Below the pieces are notes generated by a model. That model was not told the DNA's origin and did no database searches. It was given only the letters and a program-made list of their open reading frames with translations. A stretch of DNA of 64,000 nt from Hahella sp050299855 (lineage in GTDB: Bacteria; Pseudomonadota; Gammaproteobacteria; Pseudomonadales; Oleiphilaceae). The DNA is taken from contig JBNKWQ010000053.1 of the NCBI GenBank assembly GCA_050299855.1, positions 62,001 to 126,000 of the forward strand. The letters are read 5' to 3'. A program made the translations under genes and the position numbers. Below are positions 18,744 to 27,319 of this stretch, piece by piece; the first letter of the stretch is position 1; the number at the start of each line of letters is the position of its first letter.

Positions 18744-18806
18744 AAAGCATGGCAAACACGTAGTAAAACATGGCTAACAGATAGTAAAGCATGGCTAACT
18801 CGTAGT
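18744..18806. repeat. Three imperfect 21-bp tandem repeats
   Basis: Units at 18744-18764, 18765-18785 and 18786-18806 follow the pattern AAA(G/A)CATGGC(A/T)AAC then about eight more bases ending TAGT. They differ at only a few positions. The array lies in the 347-base gap between the lipA terminator and the UbiB-family gene. Two turns of DNA per unit would place any bound protein on the same face, but no function is evident. The rest of the gap shows no gene I trust. Confidence 0.7.
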
Positions 18807-19017
18807 AAGGGTGGCCTGGTTCTCCATATCAATACTTGACCATCCTTTTCGTCTTCAATTCATATTCTTGCAGCTGAGTTGGCGTGCTACCCTATGCATG
18901 CCTGACCACAATGCGAGTCAGGCCGCTACTTATAGAAAACTACTGCTACGACTGTTTCACAGATTCGTTAACCAATTGTTTACCTACATAGAAGCAATCT
19001 GAAAAGTATTTTATTGC

Positions 19018-20412
19018 ATGGCTGACAAACCTAAATCCCGTACCGTTCAACGTATTAAAACCGGTAGCTTTGAACGTCGTCTGAGCCTGACTCGTGCTGG
19101 TGTGATGGTCGGGTCGCGTCTGGCCGGGGATATGGCTGCTTCCTTGTTTAGTTCTAAAGAAAAACGTGCCCAGCGCAAGAAAGACAGCCTGTCAAAGCAA
19201 GCCAAATACCTTGTCGAGGAACTGGGGAATCTGAAGGGTAGCGTGGTTAAAATCGGCCAGGTTATGGCGCTTTATGGCGAGCACTTTCTGCCGGTGGAAG
19301 TTACTGAGGCACTACATACTTTAGAAGATCGTACCACTGCGCTTGAGTGGCCGGTAATGCATCAGGTTCTCTTGCGCGAACTGGGGCCTCAATGCCTGGC
19401 AGAGCTGGACATTGATACTGAGCCTTTGGGGGCCGCCTCTCTCGGCCAGGTGCACAAGGCAGTGCGTAAAACTGACGGTCGGGTCCTGTGCATGAAAGTC
19501 CAGTATCCAGGGGTGGCCGATGCCATCGACAGTGATATCAATGCTGTCGCGGCGATATTAAAAATGGCGCGAATGGTGTCCCTGGGGCGTGACTTTGACG
19601 AGTGGCTGGATGAAGTTCGAACTATGATGCACCGGGAAGTTAACTACCGCCTGGAGCTGGAAACCACCCGCCGCTTTGGTTCCATGCTAAAAGATGATGC
19701 ACGATTTGTGGTCCCGGATGTGTTTCCTGAATATTCAACCGGCCATGTAATGACGACTTCTTTTGAGATAGGCGTTGGTGTAGGAGATGCTGAAGTAGCA
19801 GCGCTTTCTCTTGAACGCCGGAATGCCCTCGCCAAAGCTGCTTTGGAGCTATTTTTACGGGAGATTTTTGTCTGGAGTGAATTACAGACAGACCCAAATT
19901 TCGGTAACTACCGGATCAGGATTAACCCGGTAGGAGACCAGATAGTGCTGCTGGATTTTGGCGCGGTGCAAAAATATCCTGCGCAATTTATTCAGCCTGT
20001 ATGCCAGATGATCAAGGCTTCTTATGAGCAGGATCTTGCTGCAGTGATCGAAGGTGCCATACAACTTAAATTTATGCGCCGGGATTGGCCAGACCACGTC
20101 CTGCATGAATTTGGTGAGGTTTGTATGGCAGTCTTGGAGCCGCTTGGGCCTGAAAGTCTGCCGGTACCTGAGCACGCGCTAAATGGGAAGGGAGAGTATT
20201 GTTGGAAGCGTAGTGACCTGCCAACCCGCGTTGCCAAGCGGGCAACCCGTTCTGCTATCAGCCGCTATTTTCAGATTCCTCCCAAGGAGTTTGTATTTCT
20301 TAATCGTAAGCTGGTCGGTGTTTACACATTTCTTTCCGTGTTAGGGGCAGAATTCAATGGCAGGGAGATTTTGACTCACTATCTTTATCCTGAAGTGAGC
20401 AGGCGTAATTAA
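19018..20412 (+). CDS. ABC1/UbiB family atypical kinase
   Basis: The 464-residue protein belongs to the ABC1/ADCK/UbiB family of atypical protein-kinase-like ATPases, linked in other organisms to ubiquinone synthesis. The family's KxGQ motif (VVKIGQVMALYG, about residue 80) and the Ala-rich loop replacing the glycine-rich loop (GAASLGQVHKAV) are present, as is the metal-binding segment LLDFGAVQKY. There are no C-terminal transmembrane helices like those of E. coli UbiB, and the ubiE/ubiJ neighbours are absent, so this is probably a paralogue rather than UbiB itself. It stands alone, well after the lipA terminator. Confidence 0.88.
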   Translation: MADKPKSRTVQRIKTGSFERRLSLTRAGVMVGSRLAGDMAASLFSSKEKRAQRKKDSLSKQAKYLVEELGNLKGSVVKIGQVMALYGEHFLPVEVTEALHTLEDRTTALEWPVMHQVLLRELGPQCLAELDIDTEPLGAASLGQVHKAVRKTDGRVLCMKVQYPGVADAIDSDINAVAAILKMARMVSLGRDFDEWLDEVRTMMHREVNYRLELETTRRFGSMLKDDARFVVPDVFPEYSTGHVMTTSFEIGVGVGDAEVAALSLERRNALAKAALELFLREIFVWSELQTDPNFGNYRIRINPVGDQIVLLDFGAVQKYPAQFIQPVCQMIKASYEQDLAAVIEGAIQLKFMRRDWPDHVLHEFGEVCMAVLEPLGPESLPVPEHALNGKGEYCWKRSDLPTRVAKRATRSAISRYFQIPPKEFVFLNRKLVGVYTFLSVLGAEFNGREILTHYLYPEVSRRN

Positions 20413-20592
20413 GGCCACCTACAGCTCAACTTTCGACTTATATAATAATGGTTTCTACTGAGTTTGAACTGACTCACGTCTTTGGATGAAGTCATAAGAT
20501 AGTCTTGGCGGCTTGGGTGGCGATACAACCAGTCTGGTCAGTTGTGATCAGAACGCGTCATAAAATAAGAATCCAAAGCAATTACTCCGTCT

Positions 20593-20948
20593 ATGCATAT
20601 TCATTCCGTCAGGGCATCGCTATGCTTGCTCTTTATAGCTTGCGTAATGCCAACTCTAACTGCTTGCAGTTCCGTTGCGACAGTGGTCCGGCCAGAACAT
20701 ATAGTGTCGAAAAATCTTCGCGAAGAGGAGAGTACCTGTACTTCGTTGCCGAGGATATACAGTGGTGTGGCATATTGCACCTGTAAAATGATGGGCAGTC
20801 CGGCCCCCATTCATACATGGCAGTCAACGGAAAATCAGGCCTATCGCTCTGGTTACTGGATCTGGCAGCTTCATCCGTGGTGGATACACTGCTGCTTCCC
20901 TACACCGCTACGCTACAGTCCCAGGAAGGTAATATTCGCCTTAAGTAG
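20593..20948 (+). pseudogene. YceK/YidQ-like lipoprotein gene with a -1 frameshift
   Basis: The first frame begins at 20593 with a signal peptide and lipobox (MPTLTACSS) and reads RIYSGVAYCTCKMM, which resembles the YceK/YidQ family. After that it goes off into unlikely sequence. In the frame one base back, positions about 20809-20948 read GLSLWLLDLAASSVVDTLLL then PYTATLQ, the conserved C-terminal part of the same family (DLxxSxxxDTLLLP). The two parts join cleanly if one C is added to the CCCCC run at 20804-20808, giving about 118 residues. So the gene carries a one-base deletion there, or the sequence has an error. It would encode a small outer-membrane-directed lipoprotein of unknown function. 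Confidence 0.72.
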
Positions 20949-20987
20949 GCTTTTTGTCTCAAGCGATGTCGAGCGGCTTCCTATTCA

Positions 20988-21013
20988 CAAAAAAAGAGCC
21001 TCTAATGAGGCTC
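20988..21013 (-). terminator. Intrinsic terminator after nasA
   Basis: Read on the minus strand, GAGCCTC and GAGGCTC pair around a short ATTA loop (20996-21013) and are followed by seven or eight T residues. It lies 73 bases beyond the nasA stop and should end the nirB-nirD-nasA transcript. Confidence 0.88.
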
Positions 21014-21085
21014 GGATGAGGAGCTAATAATGTCGTTGCTGAACTTTCTCCTCGAAACTTGAAATTTATCCCATGGGGATGTCTA

Positions 21086-23767
21086 TTAAGGGGTATCCAG
21101 CATTTTTTGCAATTCAGGAATACAAGAGCCACAGTTAGTCCCGGCACTGAGGCAGGCACCTATCGCTTCTACTGAGGTTAGTTTCTCTTTCTGAATGGCT
21201 GACTGGATTGTATTGGCTCCCACTCCGAAACAGGCGCAGATTGTTTTCCCGGCGTTTGCGCTCTGGTTCATGGGGATGCCTGCTAGTAGCCCTATCCGAT
21301 CCCGGTCTGTCAATCCTTCGGCCATAAACATACTCGACAGCCAGGAGCGGTCTGGCAGCTGATAATCTTTGGCAATAAACAGGCAGCTGAGAATCTGGTC
21401 TCCGCTAAAACTGGCAGCGCGGTACTTACCGGCGGCGGGGTCCGCATACTCTTGCCATTCTATATTGGCTTCTGCATCTCCGGTCAGGAACTGTTTGCTC
21501 CAATGATGGTGTGATTCTATCGGTGTATCACCTGCTATCTCATAACGATAAAACTTTTGCCCACGGACTTTTACCCAATAGGCTAAACCCTCTGCATTCA
21601 AGGGTGTTCTGGAAAAGGCAAAGCCATACCATTGTGCCTGATAAGGGGTCACTTTCACCGGTGTATGTTTATTCTCAGGCTGTCCTGAAAATGGATCAGT
21701 AAAAGGGTTAACCAGGGCACCCATACGACCGGCACTGGTAAGTTGCCCAGTCCAATGCATAGGAACGAAAACATTGCCTGGTTGCTGATCTTCGGTGATA
21801 GATGCTCTGGCAATCATGGTGCCGAAGCGTGATTCAAGCTTAACCAGCGCCTCCTGGTCAGTGCCCAGTTTGGCAGCATCAATAGGGTGTAGATCGCAGT
21901 ATGGCTCGGAAATATGTTGATTTAGCTGCGGTGCCAGAGCCGTACGGGTCATGGTGTGCCACTGATCCCTGATGCGGCCGGTATTTAAAATGTAAGGGTA
22001 TTGTTCATCGGTAGCCTGCATAGGCTCCGCAGGAGTGATGGGAAGCAGTTTTGCTTTACGATTGTCGGTAAAGAATTGACCGTCGGCAAACAAACGCTCT
22101 GTACCTTGAGGGCAGGCTTCTGTGACTGGCCATTGAAGCGGGGACAGAGATTCATATTCGCCGGCGCTCATATTTTTGAGCGCAGAAATATCGAAATTCC
22201 GAAGTTTGCCTTCGGCATCATTTTCAAATCCCGATAGCGCGGCGTGCTCAATAAATACTTCATGACTGGAGCTGTAACTGAATGCATCGGCAAAGCCCAA
22301 CCGTTTGGCTGTTTCAGCAACAATCCACCAGTCTGGTTTAGCTTCGCCCAGTGGAGGGAGTAGAGCGCGTTGACGTGAAATACAACGTTCGGAATTGGTG
22401 ACTGTGCCGTCTTTTTCTCCCCAGCCGAGTGCCGGCAATAATATATTGGCGTACTCGGTGGTGTCTGTATGGCGGATGCAATCTGAAACAATGACGGTGT
22501 CACACCGGGATAAAGCCTGCGCTACCTGATTGGCATTGGGCAGGCTGACTGCCGGATTGGTACCCATAATCCAGATGGCTTTGATTTTTCCCTCGCCCAG
22601 TGCGTCAAACAGATCCACTGCCTTCAACCCGGGTTGCGTGGCCATATTGGGGGCTTGCCAGAAACGGGCGACGCGGTTGATGTCGGCTTGGTTGAAATCC
22701 ATATGGGCGGCAAGCTGGTTGGTCAAGCCTCCCACTTCGCGTCCACCCATTGCGTTGGGTTGGCCTGTTAGGGAGAAAGGTCCCATGCCGGGCTTGCCGA
22801 TGCGTCCGGTAGCCAGATGGCAGTTGATAATCGCGTTTACTTTATCTGATCCACTGGAAGATTGGTTGATCCCCTGGGAATAAACCGACACTGATTTCTC
22901 TGTGCGGCGGAACCAATCGAACAGGGTGGCAACCTGGGATTCCTTCAGGCCACAGGTCCGTGCCACTGTAACGATGTCGCCAGCCGTTTCGTTTGCAGCC
23001 TTAATGGCCGCCCCAAAACCTTCGGTGTGGGCTTCCAGATATTCATAGTCGACGGCACCGAGACGGGTAAGATAGGACAATAGACCGTTGAACAGAAAGG
23101 CGTCGGTCCCGGATTTTAATGGCAAGTGCAGATCGGCAATTTCGCAAGTGGCTGTGCGACGAGGGTCGATCACCACCACCTTCATTTCCGGCCGCTGCTT
23201 CTTCGCAGCCTTGATCCGCTGGAACACAATGGGATGGCACCAGGCAGTATTGGAGCCGGTAAGGATGATCAGCTCGGCCTGTTCCAGGTCTTCATAGCAT
23301 CCTGGAACCGTATCGGAACCAAAGGCTCTTTTGTGGCCAACCACAGAGGATGACATGCAGAGCCGGGAATTGGTGTCCACATTGGCAGTGCCGATAAAGC
23401 CTTTCATCAGCTTATTGGCAACGTAGTAGTCTTCAGTCAGTAACTGCCCTGAAAGATAGAAAGCCACGGCATCAGGACCGTGTTCGTTGATAACCTGTTG
23501 CAGGCGCTGTGCAATGGTATTCAGCGCCTCGTCCCAGGTTGTGGGCATACCGTCTACTTCCGGTTGCAGTAAACGCTCTTCGCTACCCAGAGTGTGCCCC
23601 AGTGCAGTTCCTTTGGAACAAAGGCGTCCAAAATTAGCTGGATGATCAGTTTGGCCCTTGATTTGAACCTGTCGGGTACTCTGATCAGTAATCTCAGCCT
23701 GAATACCACAGCCAACTCCGCAATAGGCGCAGGTCGTATGAATTCTTGTTGCGCGAAGTTCTGACAT
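21086..23767 (-). CDS. nasA: Assimilatory nitrate reductase catalytic subunit
   Basis: NasA is a cytoplasmic molybdenum bis-MGD enzyme that reduces nitrate to nitrite for nitrogen assimilation. The N-terminal [4Fe-4S] ligands are C13, C16 and C20 (CAYCGVGC), with the fourth in FGRLCSKG. The molybdopterin domain follows, including DTNSRLCMSS, where the Cys is the likely Mo ligand, and the MGD-binding C-terminal domain begins at YILNTGRIRDQWHTMTR. The extra C-terminus (about residues 835-890) is a BFD-like [2Fe-2S] domain (CACFGVGANTIQ to GTNCGSCIPEL), as in the Klebsiella-type enzyme, so electrons probably enter through it. The 893-residue length fits. It is the last gene of the nirB-nirD-nasA operon and no separate nasB-type electron-transfer subunit is present. 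Confidence 0.96.
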   Translation of the reverse strand: MSELRATRIHTTCAYCGVGCGIQAEITDQSTRQVQIKGQTDHPANFGRLCSKGTALGHTLGSEERLLQPEVDGMPTTWDEALNTIAQRLQQVINEHGPDAVAFYLSGQLLTEDYYVANKLMKGFIGTANVDTNSRLCMSSSVVGHKRAFGSDTVPGCYEDLEQAELIILTGSNTAWCHPIVFQRIKAAKKQRPEMKVVVIDPRRTATCEIADLHLPLKSGTDAFLFNGLLSYLTRLGAVDYEYLEAHTEGFGAAIKAANETAGDIVTVARTCGLKESQVATLFDWFRRTEKSVSVYSQGINQSSSGSDKVNAIINCHLATGRIGKPGMGPFSLTGQPNAMGGREVGGLTNQLAAHMDFNQADINRVARFWQAPNMATQPGLKAVDLFDALGEGKIKAIWIMGTNPAVSLPNANQVAQALSRCDTVIVSDCIRHTDTTEYANILLPALGWGEKDGTVTNSERCISRQRALLPPLGEAKPDWWIVAETAKRLGFADAFSYSSSHEVFIEHAALSGFENDAEGKLRNFDISALKNMSAGEYESLSPLQWPVTEACPQGTERLFADGQFFTDNRKAKLLPITPAEPMQATDEQYPYILNTGRIRDQWHTMTRTALAPQLNQHISEPYCDLHPIDAAKLGTDQEALVKLESRFGTMIARASITEDQQPGNVFVPMHWTGQLTSAGRMGALVNPFTDPFSGQPENKHTPVKVTPYQAQWYGFAFSRTPLNAEGLAYWVKVRGQKFYRYEIAGDTPIESHHHWSKQFLTGDAEANIEWQEYADPAAGKYRAASFSGDQILSCLFIAKDYQLPDRSWLSSMFMAEGLTDRDRIGLLAGIPMNQSANAGKTICACFGVGANTIQSAIQKEKLTSVEAIGACLSAGTNCGSCIPELQKMLDTP

Positions 23768-23892
23768 AATCTACCCGAAAATTTCTACGGTAACCTGTTT
23801 CAATAAAGTCCGCTTTGGATAAAGCCCGCTTCAAAATTGCACCGTCGGAGCAGATTTCTTGCGCATTAGCCCGTATTTTCCAGGCCCCCTAA

Positions 23893-23937
23893 AAAGGGGA
23901 AGTGGCGCGGCCAGGTATGACCACAACCACGCCACTT
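23893..23937 (-). other. Hairpin with T-run between nirD and nasA
   Basis: In the 207-base nirD-nasA gap the minus strand has AAGTGGCG (23930-23937) and CGCCACTT (23900-23907), an eight-base-pair stem with a loop of about 22 bases, followed at once by CCCCTTTTT. It has the form of an intrinsic terminator or attenuator and may reduce nasA expression relative to nirBD, or act as an RNA processing or stability element. Confidence 0.5.
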
Positions 23938-23974
23938 CAGGCGGGGTTCTTTACCCAAGGCATTAATTGTCGAC

Positions 23975-24304
23975 TTAGCCGGCCTTACGTTCTGCTTCCA
24001 GTGACAGGAGAATGCGGTCACCTTCTTGCTTTACAGGAAAGGAGGGGGTGCAGCCAGTGTCATAACCCTGGGCTTCACCGTCCATGAGCCCAATCACCCA
24101 GTTGTGCAGCGGGCAGGTAACTTTATCCCCGTGCACGATCCCCTGGGACAAGGCGCCACCTTTGTGAGGGCATTTGTCAAGCAATGCAAAAACCTTGTCA
24201 TCTTTAGTGCGAAAAACGGCAATATCACCATGTACGGACGAAATTACCCGTGCACCCAGGCGAGGAATATCTTCCAGCTGACCAATGTCTATCCAATCTG
24301 TCAT
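23975..24304 (-). CDS. nirD: Nitrite reductase small subunit
   Basis: NirD is the 109-residue Rieske-type small subunit of the cytoplasmic NADH nitrite reductase. The Cys-His and Cys-His pairs of a [2Fe-2S] Rieske centre are visible: CPHKGGAL and CPLHNWVI. Many NirD proteins have lost these ligands; here they are kept, so a true Rieske cluster is expected. It stands 118 bases after nirB and 207 bases before nasA on the same strand. Confidence 0.95.
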   Translation of the reverse strand: MTDWIDIGQLEDIPRLGARVISSVHGDIAVFRTKDDKVFALLDKCPHKGGALSQGIVHGDKVTCPLHNWVIGLMDGEAQGYDTGCTPSFPVKQEGDRILLSLEAERKAG

Positions 24305-24422
24305 AGCACTATCTCTTTATGCTGCTCCGGGCTGGCCGGAGTATCTCTATTCTGGCCGCATGTAATGCGGCATTCTTTTCTGGCTCGTGCCCTATGCCTC
24401 ATAGTGCAAAGGGTCATTATTT

Positions 24423-26873
24423 TCAGTTGAGCTGGGTGAGTGGTATAAACTCATGCTGCTCGACATTCTGCGTCGCCCGCTCGGCCCAGGGATCAACTTG
24501 TGCATGCTGTTGTGATTCAAGAAAACGTGCATAGAAGGCTTTGCGTTGTTCCGGGTTGTCGACGATTTCAGACTTGATATAACTCAGACCAACCCGTTCC
24601 ACCCAGGGCGCTGTCCGTTCATTGTGACGGCCCTGTTCACGGTACATTTGCATAAAGGCACCACTGTATTCCATCACCTCGTCTTCGGTAGTTACTTTGC
24701 ACAGATAATCAGACACCCGCACCTTGATACCGCCGTTACCTGCGACATAGAGCTCCCAGCCGGAATCCACCGCTACAACGCCAAAATCCTTGATGGTTGC
24801 TTCTGCACAATTTCGTGGACAACCTGATACGGCCATTTTGACTTTGGCTGGTGTCCAGGAACCCCAGGTCATTTTCTCCAACTTGATGCCCATGCCGGTG
24901 GAATCCTGGGTGCCAAAGCGGCAAAACTCAGACCCGACACAGGTTTTAACGGTTCTTAAGGCTTTGCCATAGGCATGACCGGAGACCATGCCGGCCTCGT
25001 TAAGGTCTTTCCACATATGGGGTAGGTCTTCCTTCTTCACCCCAAGCAGGTCAATACGCTGACCGCCGGTGACTTTGACACAGGGAACGGCATATTTGTC
25101 CGCCGCATCTGCAATGGCTCGAAGTTCATCCGGCGTGGTTACGCCACCCCACATTCTTGGAACCACGCTGTAGGTGTTGTCTTTCTGAATGTTGGCGTGA
25201 ACGCGTTCATTTATGAAGCGTGAGCGCGGGTCGTCAACCTTCTCTGATGGCCAGGCGCAAACCAGATAGTAGTTAATCGCCGGACGGCAGACATGACAGC
25301 CGTCTTCCGAGGTGAACTCAAGACCGGCGGCGACTTCGTGGAATGTTTTCAAACCCTTGTCAATAATGGCAGCACGGACCGAGTCATGACTATAACTGGT
25401 ACAGGCGCACATGGGTTTTTCGCTGGGGCTATCGCTGTAATTTCCGCCAACGGTGGCAGTGAGTATTTGTTCAACCAGTCCGGAGCAGGAACCGCAAGAG
25501 GCCGATGCCTTGGTGGCGGAGCGTACATCATCCAGGCTGAATAATTTGTTTTCAGTAATGGCTTTAACGATATCGCCTTTGCAGACGCCGTTACAGCCAC
25601 AGACTTCCGCGTCGTCCGGCATGTCGACAATGGCATTGACTCCCTGGTGGCCGGCATCACCGACAAAGTGCTGACCGAAGATCAGGGCCTCGCGGAAATC
25701 CGACACACTGGTTTTGTCACGCATCAGGTTAAAGTACCAGGAGCCTTCGACGGTATCTCCGTAAAGTACGGAGCCAATGATTTTGTCGTCCTGCAATACA
25801 AGCTTCTTATAAACGCCACGGCTGGGGTCCTGGAAAACAATGTGTTCACTGTCATTCTCGCCCAGGAAGTTTCCAGCAGAGAAGAGGTCAATGCCGGTCA
25901 CTTTCAGTTTGGTGGAAACTTCTTTCTGTTTGTAAATGCCGATGCCGTAACCTGCCAGATGGTTGGCGCAGACTTTCGCCTGGTCCCATATAGGAGCTAC
26001 CAAGCCAAACAGTTCGCCACGGTGCTGTACGCATTCGCCTATGGCGTAAACGCTGGGGTCGTAGGTTTGCATGGTGTCGTTAACGACAATGCCGCGTTCG
26101 CAATACAGACCTATGGATTGGGCAAGTTCTGTGTTGGGTTTAATGCCGGCTGCCATGACAACGATATCTGCTGGAAGTGTTTCGCCAGTATCAAATTTAA
26201 TCGCGCTGACGTGGCTGTGTTCATCGCCCACCAGGCAGGAAGTATTGGAGGACATTTTGAACTTCATGCCACGCTGTTCAAGCGCCTGCTGCAGGTATTT
26301 TGCCGCTGTAGAATCCAACTGGCGGTTCATCAGGATATCCAGGTTATGCACTACGGTGACATCCATGCCTTGCTTAAGAAGTCCGTTGGCAGCTTCCAGT
26401 CCCAGCAAGCCTCCGCCGATGACAATGGCATGCTCATGGTTGGAGGCAGCGGAGAGCATGGTGTCGACGTCTGATATATCCCGGAAGGCAATAACGCCTT
26501 TCAGCTCTTTTCCTGGAACTGGGATAATGAAGGGGTTGGATCCGGTTGCAAGCAAAAGGCGATCATAAGGGGCTTCAGTACCGTCCGCGGCATATACGAC
26601 TTTATTGCGGCGATCTACCTTGACGACTTTTTTATCGGAGCCTGCGTGCAAGGTAATCTTATTCGTGGCATACCACTCGAAATCATTGATCATGATGTCT
26701 TCCAGGGATTTTTCTCCTGAAAGTAGTGGAGACAGCATGATGCGGTTGTAGTTGCCATGGGGCTCAGCTCCGAAAACAGTGATGTCATACATGTCGGGAG
26801 CTATTTTTAATAGCTCTTCGACTGTTCTCATGCCTGCCATGCCGTTCCCTACGACCACCAGCTTTTGTTTCAT
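24423..26873 (-). CDS. nirB: NADH-dependent nitrite reductase large subunit
   Basis: NirB reduces nitrite to ammonium with NADH. The order is: FAD/NAD(P)-binding pyridine-nucleotide oxidoreductase (residues about 1-290; GNGMAGMRT at the start and VIGGGLLGLEAANGL), a BFD-like [2Fe-2S] domain (CGCNGVCKGD to CGSCSGL, about 415-465), a second Cys-containing segment (CACTSYSH to CHVCRP), and the siroheme/[4Fe-4S] reductase part with ligands C645, C651, C685 and C689 (CVGSEFC, CPRNC). At 816 residues it is slightly shorter than many NirB proteins but complete. GAGGAGAG stands just before the ATG, and a sigma-54 promoter lies 67 bases upstream of the start. Confidence 0.97.
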   Translation of the reverse strand: MKQKLVVVGNGMAGMRTVEELLKIAPDMYDITVFGAEPHGNYNRIMLSPLLSGEKSLEDIMINDFEWYATNKITLHAGSDKKVVKVDRRNKVVYAADGTEAPYDRLLLATGSNPFIIPVPGKELKGVIAFRDISDVDTMLSAASNHEHAIVIGGGLLGLEAANGLLKQGMDVTVVHNLDILMNRQLDSTAAKYLQQALEQRGMKFKMSSNTSCLVGDEHSHVSAIKFDTGETLPADIVVMAAGIKPNTELAQSIGLYCERGIVVNDTMQTYDPSVYAIGECVQHRGELFGLVAPIWDQAKVCANHLAGYGIGIYKQKEVSTKLKVTGIDLFSAGNFLGENDSEHIVFQDPSRGVYKKLVLQDDKIIGSVLYGDTVEGSWYFNLMRDKTSVSDFREALIFGQHFVGDAGHQGVNAIVDMPDDAEVCGCNGVCKGDIVKAITENKLFSLDDVRSATKASASCGSCSGLVEQILTATVGGNYSDSPSEKPMCACTSYSHDSVRAAIIDKGLKTFHEVAAGLEFTSEDGCHVCRPAINYYLVCAWPSEKVDDPRSRFINERVHANIQKDNTYSVVPRMWGGVTTPDELRAIADAADKYAVPCVKVTGGQRIDLLGVKKEDLPHMWKDLNEAGMVSGHAYGKALRTVKTCVGSEFCRFGTQDSTGMGIKLEKMTWGSWTPAKVKMAVSGCPRNCAEATIKDFGVVAVDSGWELYVAGNGGIKVRVSDYLCKVTTEDEVMEYSGAFMQMYREQGRHNERTAPWVERVGLSYIKSEIVDNPEQRKAFYARFLESQQHAQVDPWAERATQNVEQHEFIPLTQLN

Positions 26874-26939
26874 GATTCTCTCCTCACCATAGATCCAGGT
26901 AGTACTGCCTGAAAGGAATTTAAATATCTGACCTGATCA

Positions 26940-26956
26940 TGCATTTAAGGTGCCAA
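26940..26956 (-). promoter_or_regulatory. Sigma-54 promoter for nirB-nirD-nasA
   Basis: On the minus strand the sequence TTGGCACCTTAAATGCA matches the sigma-54 consensus TGGCAC-N5-TTGC(A/T), with GG at -24 and GC at -12 at the required spacing. Transcription should begin about 26929, giving a leader of about 55 bases before nirB. This fits NtrC-type nitrogen control of nitrate assimilation. Confidence 0.78.
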
Positions 26957-27250
26957 ATCAAATTTTATTTAATTATGTTATTGATAATTAAGTAATAAAA
27001 ATATATTTTTCCCGGCGTTGGTGCGTTCTTGACCACTATAACCTGTACTCCAAGGGGTGTTGGTGAACTAAATTCGTGCATCGTAGTTTGTGATTGCACC
27101 AAAAGTAATTCCAAAATGGTGCGGTGCGCGAATAAGTGAGTGCGCTATTAAGGTGCGTTGATGCATTGACGATTATTTGTGTGGTTTCTATCAGGTTGAT
27201 AAATAAGCTATTTTCGGAATTTTCCGAGGATGATTTAGTTGGGGCGGCAT
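26957..27250. promoter_or_regulatory. Shared control region of the divergent nitrate genes
   Basis: The region holds an AT-rich stretch (about 26957-27010) that may bend or bind IHF, then several copies of the NtrC half-site core GCACC/GGTGC: the inverted pair GCACCA (27096-27101) and TGGTGC (27117-27122), and GGTGCG near 27123 and 27152. The inverted pair is farther apart than the classical NtrC dimer site, so assignment to NtrC is tentative. I see no ORF here. No nasR- or nasT-type antitermination leader is seen in front of nirB or narK, because the leaders from the predicted promoters are too short. Confidence 0.5.
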
Positions 27251-27254
27251 GAGC

Positions 27255-27270
27255 TGGCACGAGAATTGAT
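27255..27270 (+). promoter_or_regulatory. Possible sigma-54 promoter for the nitrate transporter
   Basis: TGGCAC-N5-TTGAT stands 50 bases before the transporter ATG. The -24 element is perfect, but the -12 element has GA where GC is expected, so it is a weak or doubtful match compared with the promoter facing nirB. Confidence 0.42.
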
Positions 27271-27319
27271 GATTAGTTGTTTTTCCGAGCTAGATAACAG
27301 CAGATCAGAGAGGATCAAC

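Noticed and set aside
18811..19002. 63-residue frame before the UbiB-like gene
   Set aside because: Low-complexity codon use, no ribosome binding site and no family resemblance.
20505..20786. 93-residue frame overlapping the YceK-like gene in another frame
   Set aside because: No lipobox or family similarity; the overlapping frame with the lipobox explains the region.
25647..26474. 275-residue frame antisense to nirB
   Set aside because: It lies wholly inside nirB, whose protein is fully conserved; long antisense frames are expected there from codon bias.
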